NCBI GenBank assembly: GCA_963930655.1
Contig: OZ005619.1
Location: forward strand, 21,971,752-22,035,751
Length of the DNA: 64,000 bases
Origin: Myrica gale
Taxonomy: Eukaryota > Streptophyta > Magnoliopsida > Fagales > Myricaceae
Direction of reading: 5' to 3'
In this document: positions 56,729 to 64,000 of the stretch, in pieces
Position numbering within the stretch: position 1 is the first letter of the stretch
Layout: each line of letters begins with the position of its first letter
Made by a program: the position numbers and the translations under genes
Notes under the pieces: model-generated
The model's input: the letters and a program-made list of their open reading frames with translations, nothing else
Database searches by the model: none
Told to the model about the DNA's origin: nothing

Positions 56729-59700
56729 TTACGCAAATATTTGCTGAATGACCATCTCAGCATTTCCATTGTATTGTGCAAGAAGATGTATTGCGTCCGC
56801 CCTTGGCAAAGCAAGAAATTCCTGCCACCAAACAAAATATCATAATCTCTTGTATCAAACAAATCTGTAACTGAAGAAGATGTGTGTCTTGGGAGCAACC
56901 GAGCAAAATGAAATTTGGATTCTTTTTTTTGGGGGGGTTGGGGGGAGGGGGGAATAAAGATGTTAAGAGACAGGTGAGGTTCAAACACGGAATCATATTA
57001 CAAATTTGTGGGAAAAGCTAGGCCAGACATATTGCAAATTTCGGGAGACCATTGATAAGTGAGTGATTCTCCTATTTGAGAATTCCGACAATTTGTTGTA
57101 AACAAGACAACACTTTTTGGCTAAGAGAAATAAACTGACTAGGTTTCACTATAAGATCCAGGATGGAAGAGGACAACAAGATGCAATTTACTAGTCATGG
57201 TTTAAACACAACCAATTTTTATAGAGATCGACCAACGAATTAACATCTCATATAACTTAAAAATGCCATTCAGCCCCAAACTTACCATTACTTTAAGAAT
57301 TGCATTTTCATCACAGACATCTCTAGATGATACTTGAGAAGGACTGCTACCATCTTCTGAGACCTTAGTGCTTGAAGATATCGTGACTTGAGAGGACCCA
57401 AGGTTAGAAGTATCAGCATTTAAATTAGACATTGCAACAGCAGTGAGCAAGGGAGTGTAAACATCTTTCAACGAATCAATCCTCAAATGACTTTCAAACC
57501 GGTCTTTACACATTTGAAGTTTAAACCACTCATTATGAGAGTGAAGGGTTGCCTTCATTATTTTCATAAGCTGGGGTTCTTCGATACCAAGCCTGCTACC
57601 GATTGCAACCTATCAAAGATAAAAACAAGATCTCAAGATTCATACTCTATTGAGTATAAATAAATCGTTAATATTATCACTTGCGCCGACAGAGATACAC
57701 CTAAAATGCATAACGTCTTCTGATCAGTTGTTAATTCAAATAACCAACAGTTGTCATTAAAATGGAGAAGCCTAATTCCGTGATTGCATGGAAAGATGAA
57801 AAGTGTGCAATCTTTTATGAGGGGGATTGCCAGCCTCAGAAGCATGAAATTACTGAATAACGAATCTGTAATGAAAGCCAATGAATTAGTTGTAAGAATC
57901 ACACTGCACCTGGAGCGAAGTTGAAAGGGCGTGTAAAGGCAAGCCTTTCCCAAAGGCATCATCATTAGGTCGGAGCAATGCCAACAAAGTCTCCTTTAGG
58001 GGCTTCAGTAAGGTAGGGTCACTAGCAGCTAAAGGTCCTAAATGGGAGCACGCAACCCTCAGAGCACTAGAATAATCGCCAGAGCTGACCAGCTTAAGGA
58101 ATTCAACCTATACCAGCAAACAGATCAGAGAGTAGTCTTTTATATGAACTTTATATGAAGAGGCCATTTCCTTCCAATGAAGCCATTTATTATGTAGGAT
58201 CCACTGACCTGCTTAAATTGGAACAGCAATATAGAATTTTGCACAAAAAAGTTTGGATCCATCGCATTAACTTCTTCAACAACCTCTGCAGCCATTCCCC
58301 TGCTAGTTAGTTCCTTCATCCCCAGCAAAATCTCATATTTACCCTCCCTACTCTTAAGATCTAAAATGGAGTGTTTTCCTGAGCCCTACAGAACAGTATT
58401 CGGTCAATAAACAACTTGTCACCAGGAACAACAATAACTATCAAACATGTACCTCTTGTTCCTGCTCAAAAAAGAAAAAAAAAATATTACCTCTTGTTCC
58501 TTGGAGATACATGTGCTGAGAACCAGGGTAGTCATGCTAAGCTCTTGCCTACTACATTCATCAGAAGGAACACCATAAACTAAACCTCGATGATCATGCC
58601 TCCCTTTCCATCGCTTACGTTTGTTCCTCTCTCCGGTTCCCTGAGTTCTATATCTCTGAAGAGCTTTTGGATTTTCAGGCTGATGCAATCCACTGGTGCT
58701 ACAGTCTCCATGGTTGCATGTTGGCTCACAAGCATATCGTAACTCAACATCCATTCCTTGCATGCTAGACACATCAGCATTATTTTCAGGAGAACCACCC
58801 ATGTGAGTATTATCAACAGAGGTCTCAGCATCAGAATGTTTATTGGCACAGAAATCCACTTCGAGAGAACCACTTCTTGATGAAATGAATCCAGGCCCTG
58901 ATAGATTAACTTTACATTGAGAAGCTGTCCGAATTTCTGATGCCATAATCATTAAAAAAAATGGTCAGATATTATCAGAATTTCAAGACTACAATGAAAT
59001 AGGAAAGCAGGAAAACTGAGCTTTACCAGAAGTGGGTGCAACACCCGAATCCACGATTCCCCTATAAACACAGTACTCACAAACAAGCTCGTCAAGCATC
59101 GAAACATCCAATCTCATCCTACACAATTCATTCTGCAATGAATAAAAACAAAAATAAGTACTTGCAGATGAATATACAAGCCACCCAAAACACCTTTGTG
59201 CAATAGCACGATCCCAGAATAACACTACAAGACTTCTAATTGGATAAACCAGCACCAACAAAGCAAATTGTTTAAGATGATAAGATTGAAAAATGTTCCT
59301 CTCTAAGGTTTAAACTCAAGAGGTACCGAAAACAAAACAACCTAAACAGAGATCTATAAGAAAACCAATATTTCAAGCCTGCAATGTTTTGTTTAAGAGC
59401 CATTCCTTTTCAGGCATCAACCAAATATCTACAATGTTAACATCAGAAAGTTTACTTTTATTTACTATTTATTAAACGAAAAAAATGCTAGAACTCTAAG
59501 GTTACTCACAATTATGGGGAATAGTTGCTGTAATGCCAGCATAGGATGAAGTAATATGAATAAAGGAATAGATCTTCCATATATGAAGGTTCATGGAAAT
59601 CGATCTAAGTTTCCTCTGGTTCAACCATTGATTAGAGGCAAATAAGAAACAATTCTGTCGATAACTCAATACAATTAAAAGAAGGAAAATTATGAAAACT

Positions 59701-62700
59701 CAGGATGGAATATAATGCCGTCCTAATTCTGAGAACCACAAGCACATACATAGGAAGTCATTAACCACTCAATGAATCGGTTAACTCTCCATTATTGAAA
59801 ACAGAGATAAGGTCGAATCAATTCCGACTGAATCTCTACACCGAAGTGTATATATGTTACGATGGCAGTTACTTTGTGCATTTCAAGTGACTTCCACTGT
59901 TTTTTTCAATGTAAATTGAACAAGAAAAACAAAGTTTTGAGATGACTTTCAATCAGAACTCTTACTGATGTAAAAGGAAAAAAAGAAAGAGAATGACATA
60001 CTTAAAAGAAGGAGAAAAAGAGTAGTAGCATATAAATAAGAAATTCAACTATCCTAGTATCAAGTATTGCCAAATTCAACAAAAGAGAAAATTCAACTAT
60101 CCCAGTATTCCTAAGTTTCCTGTCTTTGAAATATTGCCAAGATGTTGGCCTGGCCTCCTAAATGCTTTCATTAAACCTCATGGTTGTAGAAGACATGAAA
60201 TTTCATGAAAGGATGAACTACAACATTGTTGATAATAATAATAAACTAGAGTGAAAAAATTATAAAACCTGAAACGCCAGGAATAAGTCACCCTTAGAAA
60301 ACTTCAAGCTATCAACTGCCCCTTGTCTTGTGAGCTCTACAGCATGTGCAAGAGCTTGTACATCCACCTGGTTAAGAAATCAGACATGAAAAATAACTCC
60401 TACAAGAGGCACACTAAGATATCTAAAAAGGAAATTCTCGATACAGGAACACAAAAATCAATCCACCAGTAGTTCTGATGGTAAATATTACTATTTTCAG
60501 GGATTTTTTTTTGTTACTTCAGTTGAAACCTTGAAAATAACTATCTGACATTTGGATGCACCCAAAATCCCTATTCAAAAGCCTATGAGATATCTGCCGG
60601 GTTCTGTGATGGTGTTGGGAGGAAGGGGTGAAGGGAGGTGGTTGTGGTTGTCACATGAAGTAGTTTGAAGAAGAGGGGGAGGGGGGGGGGGTAAGGTATG
60701 TGGGGAAAGGGGTTAGCGGCACAAATAAGTGGGGATTGGGAGGGTGCCAGTAGTGGCAACATGGAGGAGGAGGAGAAATACCCGTGGGGCCCCCTGGGTG
60801 GGGAGGGGAGAGGCAGAAGGGGCACCGACTTCAGTATAATTACCTGTTATGCATTAAAAAAAACATGTTTTTGTTTGATGCTGAGATGGAACATTAAGAC
60901 AATTCACATCTTACCTCCATGTAACATCTTGAAACAATTTGCTTTAATTTAGATATCTCACCTCGTCGAAAGGAGGTACTTCATAGAGACTCTCCTGTGG
61001 TGTTGCCGGGGGGTCTCGCTCCTCAAGAAGCAACCTCTGAGTAAGGTCTGAAATGGGTGACACAATTCCTTGACGAAAGCAATATCCTTTATGTATGCTG
61101 CAGAGCATATAGAGAAAATTGAAAATATAAAGAGAGTCAATCTACCACATGCATCACAGGGACACGACCCTTGAGAGTAAAAGATGAGAAAGAGAATTAA
61201 CCAAAGCTGGATGATAACCTTATCAAATATAGTAAAGTCAATGAAAAGACCGGATCATATGCGTGTAAATGAGCTCTTAAGACAGAGGACATCAGTCCCG
61301 CAATGTCAAACCTCCTCCTTTCTGACCACTGAAAAATAGAGGACGCAAAATTATATATCCAACACATGCACACTTTGTAGAGAACTTTACGGCTGAATAT
61401 AATAACCATACTAGTGACAAGCACCCAACATCATCTGTATGAGGTAAAAAAGCAAGAACTAAAGATGAATCGTTAACCCATGTAAATCTTATCCACAAGA
61501 GAAATAGGATGAGGAAAAACAATGTGGAAACAAAACCAACCATGCCCAGATATAAAAAACTTCTAGGGATATGCACCCAAACACACCCACCACGCATAGC
61601 AAATTAGTCTAGTGAATAGGTTGTACTTCAAAATCTCCTAAAGAATCAGTTTAACTCAAGGAATTCAGTGAACTGCCGAGGAAGACCAACATCATATGCT
61701 TGCTCAAAATTAAAAATCCACTTACAAAACTTAGTTGAGTGGAATTTCCATTTCCTCAGGTCCAAAAAAAAAGGAGACTATGATTCAACTTTCTCAAATT
61801 CTTCCAACCTATGTAAATGAAAAGGAAAAAAAAAAAGATAATGAACAATTGAAACAACAAATCCACCTGCACCTATGTATCTTTCTTCACTAATTACCAT
61901 GATATGTTGTAGAGATTAAAAAGATTAATAAAAACTAAGACAAACAGTTGTCTACAAAAACAACAACGTAAAGTAAAAACAAAAAACTCCAAGAGCACAT
62001 TAAATAATTAGCACCTCGTTTGCTACTGGAGAAGTTTGATCATCTTTATCATATATAAAGGCAAGAAGAACATGCTTGAATTCCTCGTACGCTTCCTTGA
62101 AGACAAAGACAAACACAGACTTCCATCAGCATTCATTAGTCAAAAATAGAAAAATTGAATTCAACACAACGTTTCCCAACATTTTATACAAAATATTAAA
62201 GAATATTGTCCAAAAAACAATAAAACAAGGGTCGGAAATTATTTGTGCTCCTATTAATTTTCCCATAAGGGGTAAGAACATTGACTTCAATAAGTGGGTT
62301 AATTTGTCCCAAATGAGTGGCGTAATGTTTGAAGTAAACAGAAAATCACTGGATATCTTTTAATTGCTTTGTAGCAAGGGAGTTACGGCCTGCAGTTTGT
62401 GATCATTTGAATTCTGTTATGATCTGAGTTTGGCCTTCGGAAACACGGGATGGGAAGTGCTTCTGGAGGGAAAAATTGGGCTCTAACACTTCCCGTTAGT
62501 GAACAATGGCCTCTTCAGATTTCTTGATAACATTTTATGATCTTTATCCCCTGGGAAAAAAAAGGTGCTCCAGGTAGTCTGCTGTACGCTCTTTCAATTT
62601 TTAATTGCCCTCGTTTAGAAAAAGACTTCTCCTGAGAGATAAAAGAAGCTCAGTTTTGATATCAGCTCTTACTCCATTTACAACCCCCCCCCCCCCCCCT

Positions 62701-63537
62701 TAATTTCCCGGAGGTGGATGTATGCACAGTAGGAAACGAAATTCCTATATACAATTACAGAACAAAATCAATGAGGCATAAATTGCAGGATTGGATCATT
62801 ATTACTAGCCTATCGCTACGCCCTAAATTAACAGAGAAAGTAGAAAAATGCACAAAACAATATAACTGTACCTACCGGGTAGGCATCAAGAGCACAAGGT
62901 GCGAGAGCTGTCCTCAGACAAGCAATTGCAGAGTCACGACCTTCGACAGTCCCTTTTCTCAACAGCTCAATAAATTTCTTCACCAAAATTAACAAACAAA
63001 AACAATTCTAATTCAGAATTCAAAGAAGAAAAAGTAATCAAACACAAATACATATACCAAAACGGAGTGTCTTCGCTCCCGGAAAACTGAGGAAACGTAG
63101 AAGATAAGAGAACCTCAAACTTCGATTAGCCACACGTTTTCTTAATCGATTAAGGTATAATACTCAGAAACGAAAGTCGATAGTGTTAATTTTCCCCGCA
63201 TTCTCTCAACAACCAAGCAGAAGAGTACAATACACACCTGCTTCTGTAGCCGGAAGAGAAGCCGACGATCGTCCAGAACGAAAGGTGCGTGGGAGTGGAG
63301 AAGATCCATGGCAACCTCAATGTCACCGGCCTCTAATGAACGCCTGATCTTCCAGATGATCAACCTGGAATGGTATGACGAAGAGGATAGCGAAGAAGAA
63401 GAATAGGAAGAACAAGAAGAAGATGGAGAAGAAGGTGGAGACGAAGAAGAGAACTCGTCCTCTATCAGGTTCTCTGATTTGGCGAAATCTATGATTAGAG
63501 CGTCGAGGGCTTCCCAATTCAGTGGCGTTGAATCCAT
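56729..63537 (-). CDS. CTLH/CRA-domain (RanBPM/LisH-related) protein, 12 exons, 723 aa
   Basis: Exons on the minus strand, in order: 63238-63537, 62876-62977, 62015-62095, 61219-61328, 60962-61097, 60269-60367, 59027-59132, 58491-58936, 58209-58385, 57910-58107, 57286-57609, 56729-56821. All junctions are GT-AG and the 2172-nt frame is open. An N-terminal acidic and Ser-rich stretch (about residues 28-55) precedes a first CTLH/CRA unit (KIRRSLEAGDIEVAMDLL, then RLQKQKFIELLRKG, to about 190). A second one follows at about 455-560 (MAAEVVEEVNAMDPNFFVQN, FQFKQVEFLKLVSSGDYSSA). Known CTLH/CRA proteins act in GID/CTLH-type ubiquitin ligase or microtubule-linked complexes. Layout and length resemble Arabidopsis At5g66810 (recalled, not searched). 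Function here is inferred. Confidence 0.9.
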
Positions 63538-64000
63538 TTCGATTGTTTTTTTTTTCTCGGAAAAGTTTCGAGTGCGAGAAAATCTTTACTGGTTGTTTCC
63601 TTGAAGGAAAACAATCTCACGGAAAACCAAGAAAGGCGGCGATGTGAGGTAAAAATCTAAAAAGTGCATTTGATTATTTATAGATTCAATCAGAAAAAAT
63701 AAAAAGATTATTTTCGTACGTGCCGTGTGTCTTATACACTATACAGGATGCGTGAGTGGGTTTGGGTAGCCTCACGTGCTATGTTAAACTTGCATGTGAC
63801 AGCATCGTCGTGGTCCGTGGATACTTTTGTGGGAACCAAAAAGGCAAAACCACATCCTTCATTTGGGCTTGGGGCTTTCAATTCCAGGCTGGATTCAGAA
63901 GTCGAAAACAATTAAAACCAAAACGTTGAAACTGCAAAAACAACTCGCCATAGCTGACTACCAATGCTTTACGACAATGTCCATGAAAGTCCTTTCTATT
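63538..64000. other. 5' flank of the CTLH-domain gene
   Basis: This is the promoter side of the minus-strand gene. An open frame at 63727-63915 shows no recognised domain. Confidence 0.45.

Noticed and set aside
62684..62698. Long C homopolymer (also C-run near 51877 and G-runs near 56931, 60680)
   Set aside because: Homopolymers of this kind are common and prone to sequencing error. No structure around them suggests function.
1..64000. tRNA, rRNA, CRISPR, bacterial operons or riboswitches
   Set aside because: None was seen. The sequence has plant nuclear gene structure throughout.

Overview
The window is plant nuclear DNA, most likely from a eudicot. It has intron-bearing genes with GT-AG junctions, a P-class PPR gene, plant-type Ty1/copia, hAT and Mutator elements, long AT-rich intergenic stretches, and C-TERMINALLY ENCODED PEPTIDE (CEP) hormone precursor genes, which occur in seed plants. 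The species cannot be named from the sequence alone.

Left half (about 1-36100): a CEP hormone locus. Five CEP precursor genes all lie on the minus strand (4849-5178, 18102-18371, 21278-21556, 27493-28047, 33260-33592). Each has a signal peptide, a variable region and a C-terminal 15-residue domain of the xFRPTxPGxSPGVGH type. The first and last sit in two copies of a segmental duplication (about 283-14083 and 28259-36125). Copy A was later opened by a 7.1-kb Ty1/copia element (5843-12975). That element has LTRs identical by eye, a 5-bp target duplication, an internal deletion in RNase H, and an unusual GC-rich leader built from consecutive hairpins. Copy B carries a small Mutator-like MITE that is absent from copy A. 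CEP gene 1 also has a recent 208-bp tandem duplication that repeats its hormone-coding 3' end.

Middle (36700-49700): a split minus-strand gene for a membrane-anchored sulfotransferase-like protein (about 341 aa), an AT-rich gene-free stretch, a 2.4-kb hAT-type transposon that has captured two exons of a leucine-rich-repeat protein kinase gene (45613-48012), and an intronless mitochondrial-type PPR gene (48505-49710).

Right half (50700-63600): a solo copia-type LTR, the first two exons of a patatin-like lipase gene cut off by a Mutator-like terminus, a 919-bp non-autonomous hAT element, a LINE 3' remnant, and a complete 12-exon minus-strand gene for a 723-aa CTLH/CRA-domain protein (56729-63537).

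Gene order is informative. From memory, Arabidopsis CEP9 (At3g50610) lies next to a sulfotransferase-like gene (At3g50620), and CEP5/CEP6 (At5g66815/6) lie next to a CTLH/RanBPM-like gene (At5g66810). This window holds both neighbour types together with a CEP array, so it may preserve an older combined arrangement. The CEP genes are likely independent secreted-hormone transcription units. The other genes have unrelated housekeeping-type roles.
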